Source: Urophycis tenuis
Lineage: Eukaryota > Chordata > Actinopteri > Gadiformes > Phycidae
NCBI GenBank assembly: GCA_036785325.1
Contig: JAXIVH010000007.1
Span: 1,019,887-1,083,886 of the forward strand
Length of the DNA: 64,000 bases
Direction of reading: 5' to 3'
Below, in pieces: positions 41,991 through 53,757 of this stretch. The notes beneath the pieces were generated by a model. That model searched no databases. It had not been told where the DNA came from and saw only the letters and a program-made list of their open reading frames with translations. A program made the translations under genes and the position numbers. Each line of letters starts with the position of its first letter. Positions within the stretch are counted from its first letter, which is position 1.

Positions 41991-43798
41991 GTGCAACCAG
42001 TCAGAAATGAGTCGGGCCCTGCAGCGGCCAGGCCCACAACTGGAGACGGCAGGGATCGGGGTGCCAGATCCAACCCCCTAGCTGTGACAGGAGATCTTTC
42101 CTCCCTGGGAGACGCCATGGCGAGCCGCAGCAGCAGCAGTGGAAACCAGGGCCTCCCTGGCCAGAACGGGGCTACCAGGAGGAGGCGGTGGCCCCGATGA
42201 AGGACCTGCTGCAGTGTCGGGAGGATCGGAGGCAGCGGTGGGAAGGCGTACAGGAGCACGCTGGGCCACTCGTGCCCCAAGGCATCCTGTCCCAGTGGAC
42301 TGTCCCCCTCCATCCAGGAAAACCATAGGGGACAATGGGTTGACTCCCTCGAGGCAAAGAGATCCACCTCTGCTTTGCCGAAAACGCCCCAGATCAGCTC
42401 GACAACCTCTGGGTGCAGCCTCCACTCCCCAGGTGGAGGCTTGTGCCGAGAGAGAAAATCTGGTACCTGATTCCGGTCCCCCGGGAGCCACATAGCTCGC
42501 AAGCTCAACAGACGGGGAGCGGCCCATGTCAGAAGGCGCTGGGACACCTGCAACAGTTGCGCCGACTTGGTGCCCCCCTGATGATTGATCTGGGAGACCA
42601 CTGCCCTGTTGTCTGATCAAACCAGCACATGCTTCCCCTGCAGGTGCGGTAGAAAATGTCGGAGAGCCAGGTGGACAGCCCGCAGCTCCAGCACATTGAT
42701 GTGCCGTGCACAGTCCCGAAATGACCACCGTCCCCGGGCAGATCTGCCACGCCAGACTGCACCCCACCCTAGCTGGGATGCATCTGTTGTAACCGTCTCT
42801 CGGAAGGAGGGAAGGACCCCCAGAGGCGCACCCCCCAGTAGGAACGCCCTGTCCTGCCATGGCGCCAGGGCGCGGACGCAGACCTGAGACACCTTGATCA
42901 GCCTGTTTCTGTGAAGTTTGGGGTCCAGATGGAAGCTGTTCAGCCACATCTGAAGCGGGCGCAGTAGCAACAGGGTCGATGCGGCCGTCAGTTTGCCTAG
43001 TAGCTGCAGGAACTGAATGTAAGGCCGTTGCCCGCCCCTCCTGAAGGAAGGAAGGAGTCGGAGGATGTCGTCCAGAAGCTTCTCTGACAGATAAGCCTTC
43101 ATGGCGACCGAGTCCAGAACCAGACCCAAATAGGCAGCCCGCTGAGTGGGAACCAGGCAACTTTTTGCAACGTTCACCGCGAGGCCCAGCTGGAACACGT
43201 GCGACAGAAGACGGTTGGTATCCTGGACCGCCTGGGCTCAGGAAGGCGCGCACACCAACCAGTCCTCGAGATAGGGCAGGACCTTCATGCCCCCTGCCTG
43301 CAGAGGCGCCAAGGCTGCCGCAACACAGCGGGGAAAAACCCTTGGGGACAGGGAGAGCCTGAAGGGGAGCACCCTGAATTGGTAATGTTGGTCCTGGAAG
43401 GCAAACCTCAGGAAGGGCTGATGATGAGCAGCAATCGGAACATGAAAGTATGCGTCCTTTAGATCTATGGACGTGAACCATTCGTTGGGACTGACCACAT
43501 GCTGAACATCTGCTGTAGTCAGCATGTGGAATGGCAGAACTTTCAAGTACCTGTTCAGGCCTCGCAGGTCCAGGATGGGTCGTAGTCCGCCATCCTTCTT
43601 CTTGACTAGGAAGTAGGTCGAATAGAACCCCCCGGGATGGAGGAGGGGGTCCACCGGTATGATGGCACCTTTGTCCAGGAGGGTGGACAGCTCCTGGGTT
43701 AAGGTTTGGGCCTTGGCCGGGTCGTTGATAGATGTCATTTTCACCCAGCCGAAGGCTGGGGGCCGGCGTCGGAACTGCAATTCGTAGCCCCGGGTCAA
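41975..43798 (-). pseudogene. DIRS reverse transcriptase-RNase H, frameshifted
   Basis: 43798-43238 encodes RT: GAIIPVDPLLHPGGFYSTYF, KKKDGGLRPILDLRGLNRYL, FTSIDLKDAYFHVPI and PYLEDWLVCAPS (YxDD-type motif as YLED). After a stop/frame change, 43198-42617 encodes the RT end and RNase H (TTDASQLGWGAVWRG, INVLELRAVHLAL). After another stop comes 42601-41975 (AVVSQINHQGGTKS, WLPGDRNQVPDFLSR and the C-terminal region). The E in place of the first catalytic D and two interruptions show decay. Confidence 0.8.
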
Positions 43799-43885
43799 GG
43801 TGGAAACTACCCAGGGGTCCGGACAGCAGGCAGCCCAGTAACTGAGCTGCTGCTGGGAAAAGCAGCCGACGACGGCCCCGTGGCC

Positions 43886-45700
43886 CTAGTGCCGCTGCCC
43901 CCGGCCCCTGAAGGAACGGGAAGGGCGGCGGTCGGGCTTGGAGGCCTGGTGGTGACGTGGTGAGCGCCGCACGGTGGAGCGAAAGTCGCCTTCCGGCTTC
44001 TTAGCGTCCCGTCGCAACGGCCGCTGACCACTCTGGGGGGGCAGCTGTGAAGGACGTGGAGGCGCAGATGGAAAAGCCCTCGGCCTGCTGGAGGCAGACG
44101 TTCTCTTGTGAAGGCTTGCAAGCCGCCGCCTGGTCTCATCCGCTTCGGCTGTGCGATCCAGTGCAACCAAAGCTGCAGAGCCAAACAGCTCACCAGGTTC
44201 CGCCGGCACCCTGCGAAGGACCCTACGAGTCGCCTCCGTCAGGGGTGATTGGGCCAGCCAGACGTGACGATGAGTGTGGACAAGCGTCGACATGAGTCGA
44301 CCCAATTCCCTCGTCTGGCAGGCGAAAGTCTGCAGTGAGGCATCACAGATGTCACGGGTGGAGTCATCAACCTGAGCATCCTGCAGGGAGGTTGAGAGGG
44401 CCAAAAGGAAGTGGGAGAGGGTGTTCCCAAGGCGGCCGATACGCGCTGCTGTGTTGTAAGCCCTGCAGACATAATCATCAGTGACCTTACACTGGGCAGA
44501 AGGGCACCGGGGGTCTGACTATATTGCCTCCTCCGGAGATACAATCAAGGCAGCAACTGCAGGCTCCACCGCTGGCATGTGGAGAAGGCCAACTGCCTCA
44601 GCACCCTCCATGGCAGCTAAGGCCCTCTCATCCGACCCCGGCCTGGTGAGGGTTGACGTGTCTCCCCAGCAGGAATGCAGCTCCCTCAAAAAATCAGGAG
44701 AGTGTGGCACCATAGTCTTCGCCGGTGTGGGGTTCCGCCTGTAGAAAGCGCTAGGAGCCTTTCCCTCACTCGGAGCATCAAGCTGCAAGCGTGCCAGGGC
44801 AGCCCGGATGATTGCCCCCATTGAGGAGTCACCAGATTCCCCACAGGCGCACCACGTATGGGAGGAACGTGTTGTCCGTTGTGGGGGGGGACATTTGGAA
44901 CAGTCTTCCCTCCACAATAAGGGAATACTCCACATTCTCCTCTTTTAAAGGAAAACTAAAACAATGGCTTAGATCACATCAAAAGTGTGACCACTAACCA
45001 GACTTGTGAGACTTCAAAATTACTTTTTACTGTATTGTTATATCCTGTCTGGGTCTGGTATGTACTGTGCTGTGTGTGTGTTCTCTTCTCTATTTCTATT
45101 TTATCTATTATTCGTTGTCTTTAATATTTGTATTTCCTTTTATTATTTTCAGGGACTACGGATGCAAACTAGCAGCTTTGCTATAATCCGGCATATTTGC
45201 AGAAATGTATTTGATGCTCATTAATGTGCATTGTCCCTATCCAAATAAACTGAAATTGAAATTGAAATTGAGATCCCCGCCGGGAACCCGAGGCCGAAGA
45301 ATGTGAGGAGCCTGCCGCCGTTGGAGTCGCCAACCCAGGCTGAGAATCATAAAACTGGCTGGACGAAGCTGCAATGGAGATAGCATCGTCCACTGGCAAT
45401 GGTGACCCCTGAGTAGCCGCACCAACAGCATATCATCCCACCAGCAGGCTGCAGGCTAAGAAGAAGTGCCTTCATCTGCTCCATATCAGCAGCCAGACGG
45501 TCAACTTTAGAGGACAGCTGGTTGTCTGCCTTCCTCCGCCGTTTTCCTGCGGGGACACTGTCCCCGTCCCATGTGGCAGGCCTCTTCCATGTAGTATCCC
45601 GACAGGAGCCCACCCCCTCAGACTGGAGTGAAGGCAGTGGATCCACTTGGGCCAGCCTGGCCAGTCTTACTGACCACGGCATAATGCCACAATTTATGCA
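43886..45700 (-). pseudogene. DIRS gag-like protein, interrupted
   Basis: Minus-strand frames: 45682-45347 (a PATWDGDSVPAGKRRR basic stretch, then LSSKVDRLAADMEQMKALL, coiled-coil-like), 44935-44519 (GDSSMGAIIRAALARLQLDA) and 44404-43886 (STSLQDAQVDDSTRDICDAS, basic Arg-rich C-terminus). A plus-strand LINE end (44830-45270) splits it. The role is RNA packaging, inferred from position ahead of RT. Confidence 0.6.
44830..45270 (+). mobile_element. LINE 3' end inserted in DIRS gag
   Basis: Plus strand: the end of an ORF2 (RTTYGRNVLSVVGGDIWNSL, REYSTFSSFKGKLKQWLRSH, stop at 44995), then a 3' UTR with CTACGGATGCAAACTAGCAG and a tail of ATTGAA repeats (45250-45270) after AATAAACTG. A 5'-truncated copy of a common fish LINE. 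Confidence 0.75.
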
Positions 45701-45857
45701 GGCTTCCTCAGTGATGGCCTCCCACCCTTGGTCTCTTCTTCTCCAGGTGCTGGCTGCTGATTGGTGGATGGACTGGTGGAGCTGCTATAAATGGCCGCCG
45801 CTTGAGACATTCACCCTCTTCTCTTCTCTTGACCCTGCTCCCGACTGCACCAGGCTC

Positions 45858-45955
45858 TGATATCGTGTTTTGAATTTCTGATTAGCTCTGTGATATTGTG
45901 TTTTGAATTTCTGATTAGCTCTGTGATATTGTGTTTTGAATTTGTGATTTGCTAT
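45858..45955. repeat. 33-bp tandem repeat, about three copies
   Basis: Units of the form CTGTGATATTGTGTTTTGAA plus TTTCTGATTAG, about three times, ending where the Gmr1-like LTR begins. Confidence 0.8.
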
Positions 45956-46285
45956 TGTGACGGACTGGGTAGTCCTGGGACAGCTCCGCCTACTGTCAGC
46001 TGTGTCTGGTTTGCTCATCATCTGATGGAGCGCAGGTGCGCGCCTTGATGAGCCTGAGTATAAATCCCCAGCACACTGGCATGGCGAGGCCTCCCTTTTT
46101 CCCTCCTTTGGCGGTTTGGTTTTGTTTGATCACCCCTAGACAATTTTTGCATACACCTACCTGACTACTGACTTTGCACCTACATTATCCTTTATTCTCT
46201 TTATTTAATAAATAACTAAAACTAGTTCTCCCGTCTGCGTGTGGATTCCTTTTATGTTGCACCTTTTGAGCCAAGGGTCGTAACA
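45956..46285 (+). repeat. 5' LTR of the Gmr1-like element
   Basis: Starts TGTGACGGACTGG and ends GTCGTAACA, 330 bp, with a TATA-like GTATAAATCC at 46058-46067. The first 250 bp recur at 60800-61049. Confidence 0.9.
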
Positions 46286-46307
46286 TAATTGGGGGCTCGT
46301 CCAGGAT
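46286..46307 (+). other. tRNA primer-binding site (tRNA-Pro-like)
   Basis: TTGGGGGCTCGTCCAGGAT directly after the 5' LTR matches the usual complement of the tRNA-Pro 3' end with one difference (A for G). Confidence 0.75.
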
Positions 46308-47608
46308 CTAATCAGACGGTACGTAGGCCTATGTACCTTAAGTATTTTTTTTGGGGTTGCTAATTCGTAATTAGTCATTTGTTTGGGCCGACGGGTGTAA
46401 GCACCTTGATCGGTATTTTTTTTGGAATCCATGCACAGTTTGTATTCGAGTTGTAAATTAAGACTTTTTGTTCGGTTTTTCGTTCGCCAAAGGCTGGGGA
46501 GGCCCCACTTTTTTCTTTTGGTTGGGCCGCTGTTTTGTTTGTGTGGGAGCCGTAGCAGGTGCAGGTGTCTTTGTGTGCACTGGAGGAATTGGCTGGGTTT
46601 AGATCCGGCAGAGCTAACGTGAACCCCCGCGACAGGTAAGAGCGCTTAACGCTGGTGGTTTATTGTAAACTTTCTGTTGTTGTTCTGGTGTGTCGAACGC
46701 GGGGGGACTGCTTGCAGTTCAATCGTATGTGGGCACACGAAGACTAGGTTAAAAGTAGGGCCTCTTTTTCTATCTAGATGCGGGGCAGCTCAATTTAAGT
46801 TTACTTTGTAACTCCTGTTGCGGGCGAGATTACCTGCATCGGAAATTCTTTTGTGGCTCCACAACATTTATTTGGTTTGTTTGTGAGAATATGACGTTGA
46901 AAAAAAAAAAAAAAGGAGAAAAGGTAGTTTTGGTAAAATTTGTAGGTACGGTAATTTTGGTTTGGTGCGCTTCCTCTTGGTAGTCGCTAAATAACTTTGG
47001 CCATGGCTTCGCTGTCTGTAAAGGGTTTGGATAACATGACGATGGATGAGTTGCGTAGCATGGTAGAAGAACATGGGTTGGAAGAGCCACCTAAAGCACT
47101 TAAGAAGCCTGCATTACAAACGTGGGTGAAAGACCAAGATCACAAGAGAAGGGTCTTTTGTCGGAGATTGAACATCCAGTTGCTGACGGGGACCTGGCGC
47201 AGTCAACGCACATGAAGGTTGGTTCGCCGCAGCATAGGTCTAATATGGCAGCGCTGACGTTTGAGCAGCAGAGAGAGCTTTTGCAAATTCAGACAGATCA
47301 GCAGAAATTAGAGATGGAACAGAGGCGCTTAGAGGTGCTGGAACGGGACAAAGAGAGACAATTAGAATATGAGAAACTGAAACAGTGTGAGCGGACTAAT
47401 GAATTGGAACGAGAGAAACTTGAACATGCAAAGGCGGTGGCTGAAAGGTGGATTGAGACGGGAAGAACTGGAGATGTAAACTTGTCTCAAAACATTAAAT
47501 TGTTGCCTAAGTTTAATGAAAGGGACCCCGATATTTTCTTTTCATTGTTTGAAAATGTTGCTGTTGAACATGGCTGGACTGATTCAGAGCGTACCCTGCT
47601 GTTGCAGA

Positions 47609-47923
47609 CTTTTTTTTTTTTTTTCCACAATATTTGTATTTTATTTTCAGTTTTTAACATTTCAACATACAGCCTTTACATTCGTATATTTTCAGTCAAC
47701 GTCCATACTTTAAGATTGCTGCATTTACTTGGAAACAAATAAAAAATAAAACCATAACACTCAGAACAAAAATGCTCCTCCTGACAAAGAAAATTGTAAT
47801 CTATAACAATCGAGTATTGTTTGTGATTAGTACAAATTAAAACACATACCTGTATATAGAAAAAACAATATAAATCTCACAAGATTGGAATCTGCAATGT
47901 CCACACAGTGCAGACTATTTTTA
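47609..47923 (-). mobile_element. Small retroposed insert with poly-A (minus strand)
   Basis: Begins with 16 Ts (47611-47626), i.e. a poly-A tail on the minus strand, and runs to the TGCAGAC repeated from 47602-47608, which looks like a target duplication. The body is AT-rich and not recognised; no coding frame. It splits gag. Confidence 0.6.
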
Positions 47924-48153
47924 CTGGAAAAGAGGCATTTATAGCTCTGTCTGCAACTGAACGGAAAAAGTACACTACTGTTAAAGATGCAGTGTTGCGT
48001 GTATATAGAAAAAACAATATAAATCTCACAAGATTGCAATCTGCAATGTCCACACAGTGCAGACTATTTTTACTGGAAAAGAGGCATTTATAGCTCTGTC
48101 TGCAACTGAACGGAAAAAGTACACTACTGTTAAAGATGCAGTGTTGCGTGCGT
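47854..48153. repeat. 150-bp tandem duplication across the insert/gag junction
   Basis: TATATAGAAAAAACAATATA through CAGTGTTGCGTG is present twice in a row (about 47854-48003 and 48004-48153) with one or two differences. Each unit contains the end of the retroposed insert plus about 80 bp of gag. It arose after the insertion. Confidence 0.85.
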
Positions 48154-49064
48154 TTGCATGGGTACTGGAGGCGTACAGATCCAGGTTCAGAAACTGGAAA
48201 AAAGGAACAACAAACACACACGGAAGTAGTGAGAGAACTTAGTAGTTTCTTTAACAGATGGTTGGCAGCTGAGAACATTAAAACTTTTGAGCAATTAAGT
48301 GAACTGATGGTGCTGGAACAATTTAAAAACATTGTACCCGAACGAGTGGCTATCTACGTTAGTGAACAGAAGCCAGTAACTGCTGCAGAGGCGGCTACAC
48401 TAGCTGATGAGTTTGTGTTAATTCATAAGAGAAGGCAAAAAGAATATGAGCAGAGTTATGATGATAATAGACCAAATCGTTATCAGCGTGGCATGGGCGG
48501 TCCTCCTGTATCCAGGAAGGATCAGTCAGCTCGAAATTGGAACTCTCAGAGCCAATGTCACTATTGTCTAGATTATGGTCATTGGAAAAATTATTGTAAA
48601 GTGCTGCGTGACGAAAAGAGAAATCAAAATCAACCTTCTGCTCCTAAAACGGTGATGTGTGCGGCACCTGTTACTCTTGCTGTCTCTCATGCAGATAACC
48701 TTGCTGTTTCGTCTTGCCGTAGGCCTAATGTCTCTGCAGATGAGTCGGAGTGTGAAGCACCGGGTACACTTGCTGATGCGCCACCCTCTGCTGAAGTTGA
48801 CTCGTGTAAGAAACAGGTAGAAGATCGCTATGGTCCGTTTCTTACCAATGGGTTTGTCTCTTTCACAAATGATTCAGAGAAGGTAGCGGTAAGGATTTTG
48901 CGTGACACTGGAGCCTCTGAAACACTGGTTAAGCAATCTGTTTTGCCGTTTTCTTGTAGCTCCAACACGGGAAAATCTGTTTTGATTCGGGGAATTGGCA
49001 TGACCACGTTAGAAATACCTCTGCACAGGTTAGTGCTGCATTCAGATCTGGTACAGGGCGAAGT

Positions 49065-49216
49065 TCAATCAGGAGAGACTAAAAGGATGAAGAGAGACGA
49101 ATAAATGCAAAGAATGATGTTTATTGTGTATAACTTTGGCGCTTAGACACCAGGGAGTAGATCAGCGTAATGGATAGATCTAGGATGAGAAGCTTGCATC
49201 TGAAGATATTCCCCCC
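49065..49216 (-). repeat. Ngaro split direct repeat B2
   Basis: 152-bp copy of B1 at the element's outer end. 94 bp of other sequence separate it from A2. Confidence 0.9.
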
Positions 49217-49310
49217 GGGTCTAGACACTGGTGGTGGTAGGAAGAATGTGGCCTGATGAGGAACTCCTGGTTGAAGACCGGATGGACGCGGTGGAGGGGT
49301 GGAGGTGGGC

Positions 49311-49530
49311 CGAGATTTGCTGAATGACGGCGGGATGACAGCTAGGAGAAGGAGAGCACTTTTAAATTTGACGTTAATTACTGATTGGAGGAGGAGAGAG
49401 GCGATGGCAGACTGGGATTGGTTGATAGAAGGAGGAGGAGGAGCAAGAGGATAGCAGGAGAAGTGGGAGGAGACAAGGAGGCGTGCTTAGGGAGATAGTC
49501 TTCCTGTCTGAACTTTCGCTTAGCTACATT
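49311..49530 (-). repeat. Ngaro split direct repeat A2
   Basis: 220-bp partner of 57231-57450, directly abutting B1 at 49530/49531. Confidence 0.9.
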
Positions 49531-49682
49531 TCAATCAGGAGAGACTAAAAGGATGAAGAGAGACGAATAAATGCAAAGAATGATGTTTATTGTGTATAAC
49601 TTTGGCGCTTAGACACCAGGGAGTAGATCAGCGTAATGGATAGATCTAGGATGAGAAGCTTGCATCTGAAGATATTCCCCCC
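49531..49682 (-). repeat. Ngaro split direct repeat B1
   Basis: 152 bp starting TCAATCAGGAGAGACTAAAA, the same as 49065-49216. Confidence 0.9.
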
Positions 49683-49844
49683 ACAAAAGAAAAGGTATAC
49701 CTTACCTTGTAGAAGCAAAACAATCTATGAGAAAGCATACCAAACATGGTTAAGATACATTACATGAATTAAGAAGAAAGAATTGGATGAAAATGGAGTG
49801 ATAAATAGAATGTGAATGAGGAACGGGAGGTTAACAATGAAAAT

Positions 49845-50735
49845 GACGAACTGCAATGCTATGCAGTGGACAGGGTAAAGAGGCCGCAATGCTATGCGGT
49901 GGAGCGAGTGGAGGGACTGCGAGCTTATTCAGCGAACGGGGAACGAGTGTGCAAATGCTATGCAGCGAACAGGGTGAGAGATGCAATGCTATGTAGCGGA
50001 CAGGGTTGAGAGACTGCAATGCTATGCAGCGGACAGGTTGAGAGACTGCAATGCTATGCAGCGGACAGGTTGAGAGACTGCAATGCTATGCAGCGGACAG
50101 GGTGAGAGACTGCAATGCTATGCAGCGGACAGGGTTGAGGGACTGCAATGCTATGCAGCGGACAGGGTTGAGAGACTGCAATGCTATGCAGCGGACAGGG
50201 TTGAGAGACTGCAATGCTATGCAGCGGACAGGGTAAAGACTGCAATGCTATGCAGCAGACAGGGTTGAGAGACTGCAATGCTATGCAGTGGACGGGGTTG
50301 AAAGACTGCAATGCTATTCAGCGAACAAGGTAAAGACTGCAATGCTATGCAGCGGACAGGGTGAGAGACTGCAATGCTATGCAGCGGACAGGGTAAAGAC
50401 TGCAATGCTGTGCAGCGGGCAGGGTTGAGAGACTGCAATGCTATGCAGCGGACCGGGTTGAGAGACTGCAATGCTATGCAGCGAACAGGGTGAAGACTGC
50501 AATACTATGCAGCGGACAGGATTGAAAGACTGCAATGCTATGCAGCGAACAGGGTGAAAGACTGCAATGCTATGCAGCGGACAGGGTTGAGAGATTGCAA
50601 TGCTATGCAGCGGACAGGGTTGAGAGACAGCAATGCTATGCAGTGAACAGAATGAAAGACGGCAATGCTATGCAACGAACAAAGGGTTGAGAGACTGCAA
50701 TGCTATGCAGTGAAAAGGGGGAAAGACTGACCAAG
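49845..50735. repeat. 28-33 bp minisatellite (GACTGCAATGCTATGCAGCG)
   Basis: Roughly 28 copies of GAGAGACTGCAATGCTATGC-AGCGGACAGGG with spacers TTGA, TAAA or G. The core GCAATGCTATGC is close to an inverted repeat. It lies in the Ngaro 3' part between B1 and the recombinase gene and has no real coding meaning. Confidence 0.95.
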
Positions 50736-51463
50736 GTGTATGCAGTGAGAAGGCAGAGCTGGAGAAGCAACCACTGAATTGAGATACCACCACCAGAGAT
50801 ATGCACGCTTACCGAATAGCTAAGGCTTCAGTGATCTTTGGGCAGCCAATATGGAGTGGGAGTCTGGACGAATGTAGGATGCGTAAGCCGAGGAAGACCA
50901 GCATCCCATTTGCTGGAGAGAAGCAGAAGAGATGCCTTGCATGGCAGCTGAGGTGGCCGCCCCTATCCTAAAGGAGTGGCCTGAAAACTGATGAGATGGG
51001 AGATTGCACTGCTGGAGAACCTTACGTAAATGCTGCATAAACCAGTTTTGAGACATAGGGTTGTTACTGGGTGTTAGAAAGAGTGGTGATGAATCGGGAG
51101 AGAATCTGAGCCGAATGTATTTAACCATTGATTTATAAGGGCAAAAGTGGGAACTGGTGCGAGCAATGACGATGCTGCAAGATCCCTTACCTTTAGAGCG
51201 TTTGAGGAACAAACAGTAATGAGAAGGGTGAAAGGTTAATCAGCAAAGCTGATATCTTTGTTAGAATCAAATAGATTAGAGAAGGAAGTGAATTCGCTAA
51301 TCCTCAAAAAAACGTAAAAGGCTAATAGAAAAACACTAGATAAGAGAGAATCTGTGTATGGAGAAAACAAGCCCTTGCAAAGAACATTTAACATGTTGTG
51401 CAGAACGTCCAAAGTAATAGGGCGTCTGTTATCCTGCACTTGGGGGAAGCATTTACAAATTCC

Positions 51464-53757
51464 CATCCATCCATCCATCCATTACTGCCGCTTATCCGGG
51501 GTCGGGTCGCGGGGGCAGCAGCCTGAGGAGGGAAGCCCAGACTTCCCTCTCCCCAGCCACTTCGTCCAGCTCTTCCGGGGGGATCCCGAGGCGTTCCCAG
51601 GCCAGCCGAGAGACATAGTCCCTCCAGCGTGTCCTGGGTCTTCCCCGGGGCCTCCTCCCGGAGGGACGTGCCCGGAACACCTCCCCAGGGAGGCTTCCAG
51701 GAGGCATCCTCACTAGATTCCCGAGCCACCGCAACTGGCTCCTCTCGATGCGGAGGAGCAGCGGTTCTACTCTGAGCCCCTCCTGGATGACCGAGCTTCT
51801 CACCCTATCTCTAAGGGAGAGCCCGGACACCCTGCGGAGGAAACTCATTTCGGCCGCTTGTATTCGCGATCTCGTTCTTTCGGTCACTAACCACAGCTCG
51901 TGACCATAGGTGAGGGTAGGAACGTAGATTGACCGGTAAATCGAGAGCTTCGCCTTTCGGCTCAGCTCCTTCTTCACCATGACGGACCGGATCGGTGACA
52001 AAGGGCAGCCCTGGCGGAGGCCAACTCTCACCGGAAACAGGCTCGACTTACTGCCGGCAATGCGGACCAAGCTCTGGCACCGGGAATACAGGGACCCGAT
52101 GGCCCGTAACAGCGGGCCCGGTACCCCATTTTCCCGGAGCACCCCCCACAGGGCTCCCCGAGGGACACGGTCGAACGCCTTCTCCAAGTCCACAAAGCAC
52201 ATGTAGACTGGTTGGGCGAACTCCCATGCACCCTCGAGGACCGCACTAAGGGTATAGAGCTGGTCCACAGTTCCACGGCCGGGACGAAAACCACATTGCT
52301 CCTCCTGGATCCGAGGTTCGACTATCCTACGGACCCTCCTCTCGAGGACCCCCGAATAGACCTTACCGGGGAGGCTGAGGAGTGTGATACCCCTGTAGTT
52401 GGAGCACACCCTCCGGTCCCCCTTTTTGAAGAGGGGAACCACCACCCCGGTCTGCCAATCCAGAGGCACTGCCCCCGATGTCCACGCGATGCTGCAGAGA
52501 CGTGTCAACCAAGACAGCCCCACAGCATCCAGGGCCTTTAGGAACTCGGGGTGGATCTCGTCCACCCCCGGGGCCTTGCCACCGAGGAGCTTTTTAACCA
52601 CCTCGGCGACCTCAGCCCCAGAGATAGGAGAGTCCCCCCCCGAGTCCCCAGACCCTGCTTCCTCAGTGGAAGGCGTGTTGGTGGGATTGAGGAGGTCTTC
52701 GAAGTATTCCCCCCACCGATTCACAACGTCCCGAGTCGAGGTCAGCAGCGCCCCGTCTCTCCCATACACGGTGTTGACAGAGCACTGCTTTCCCCTCCTG
52801 AGACGCCGGATGGTGGTCCAGAACCTCCTCGAAGCCGTTCGGAAGTCCTTCTCCATGGCCTCAACAAACTCCTCCCACACCCGAGTTTTTGCCTCCGCAA
52901 CCGCCGAAGCCGCGCCCTGCTTGGCCCGCCGGTACCCATCAGCTGCCTCAGGAGTCCCACGGGCCAAAAAGGCCCGGTAGGACTCTTTCTTCAGCTTGAC
53001 GGCATCCCTTACCGCTGGGGTCCACCAGCGGGTTCGGGGGTTGCCGCCACAACAGGCACCGACGACCTTACGGCCACAGCTCCGGTCGGCCGCTTCAACA
53101 ATGGAGGCACGGAACAGGGTCCACTCGGACTCTATGTCCCCCACCTCCCCCGGGACATGGTTGAAGCTCTCCCGGAGGTGGGAGTTGAAGCTCGTTCTGA
53201 CAGGAGATTCTGCCAGACGTTCCCAGCAGACCCTCACAGTACGTTTGGGTCTGCCAGGTCTGACCGGCATCTTCCCCCGCCATCGGAGCCAACTCGCCAC
53301 CAGGTGGTGATCAGTTGACAGCTCCGCCCCTCTCTTCACCCGAGTGTCCAGGACATACGGCCGCAAGTCCGATGATACAACTAAAAAGTCGATCATTGAA
53401 CTGCGGCCTAGGGTGTCCTGGTGCCAAGTGGACACCCTTATGCTTGAACATGGTGTTTGTTATGGACAATCCATGACGAGCACAGAAGTCCAACAACAAA
53501 ACACCACTCGGGTTCAGATCAGGGGGGCCGTTCCTCCCAATCACGCCCCTCCAGGTCTCACTGTCATTGCCCACATGGGCGTTGAAGTCTCCCAGCAGAA
53601 CAAGGGAGTCCCCAGAGGGTGCGCTTTCTAACACCCCCTCCAAGGACTCCAGAAAGGGTGGGTACTCTGAACTGCCGTTCGGTGCATAAGCACAAACGAC
53701 AGTCAGGACCCGTCCCCCCACCCGAAGGCGGAGGGAGGCTACCCTCTCGTCCACCGG
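51464..53757 (-). mobile_element. Rex3 (RTE-clade) LINE, 5'-truncated, internal deletion
   Basis: The 3' end at the left is the CATC/GGAT tetramer tail (51464-51480) next to TTACTGCCGCTTATCCGGGG, characteristic of Rex3. It begins inside the endonuclease domain at about 53757. It is inserted in the Ngaro recombinase gene. A run of RT sequence holding the catalytic FADD motif is deleted at about 51980. Confidence 0.9.
51492..53754 (-). pseudogene. Rex3 ORF: endonuclease C-part and RT lacking its active site
   Basis: 53754-53311 encodes the second half of the EN (TVVCAYAPNG, LVLLGDFNAHVG). A one-frame change near 53435 leads to a 647-codon frame to 51492: MIDFLVVSSDLRP, STDHHLVASWL (end of EN), then RT: GKAPGVDEIHPEFLKAL, CSNYRGITLLSLPGKVYSGV, EEQCGFRPGRGTVDQLYTL, FVDLEKAFDRVPR and RVGLRQGCPLSPI. 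Directly after SPI the text jumps to RSVMVKKELSRKAKLSIYRS, so about 120 residues including FADD are missing without loss of frame. The C-terminal tail is complete. Confidence 0.85.

Larger units (their letters stand above)
40591..45955 (-). mobile_element. DIRS-type tyrosine-recombinase retrotransposon, degraded
   Basis: Minus-strand order from right to left: gag-like protein, RT, RNase H plus a methyltransferase-like/C-terminal region, and tyrosine recombinase, then complex inverted and direct repeats at 40591-40930. This is the DIRS layout, with no LTRs and no DDE integrase. A LINE 3' end (44830-45270) lies in gag. The right terminal repeat is not recognisable; the Gmr1-like element begins immediately after 45955. 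Frame changes in RT and recombinase make it inactive. Confidence 0.8.
47003..49064 (+). pseudogene. Gmr1-like gag-protease, interrupted
   Basis: It starts MASLSVKGLDNMTMDELRSM at 47003; a frame change near 47130 leads to a long coiled coil (QQRELLQIQTDQQKLEMEQR, 47250-47460). After the 47609-47923 insert comes a SCAN-like capsid domain (TEVVRELSSFFNRWLAAE, LSELMVLEQFKNIVPERV, 48215-48430), a zinc knuckle (CHYCLDYGHWKNYC, 48557-48600) and the protease start with the aspartic site LRDTGASETLV (about 48897-48930). SCAN domains of vertebrate zinc-finger proteins are known to derive from Gmr1-like gag. Protease continues at 57451 after the Ngaro insertion. Disrupted by two insertions and a frameshift. 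Confidence 0.8.

Noticed and set aside
42078..43481. 467-codon minus-strand frame in the DIRS element
   Set aside because: It overlaps the RT-RNase H frames and has no motifs; a GC-rich shadow.
50051..50311. Repeat protein with LQCYAADRVE units
   Set aside because: It is a translation of the 28-33 bp minisatellite; several frames are open because the unit lacks stops.
49845..50735. CRISPR-like array
   Set aside because: Tandem units with only 2-6 bp of variable sequence between cores and a eukaryotic context; a minisatellite.
52399..53318. Plus-strand frames of 193 and 255 codons opposite Rex3
   Set aside because: Antisense shadows of a GC-rich RT gene.
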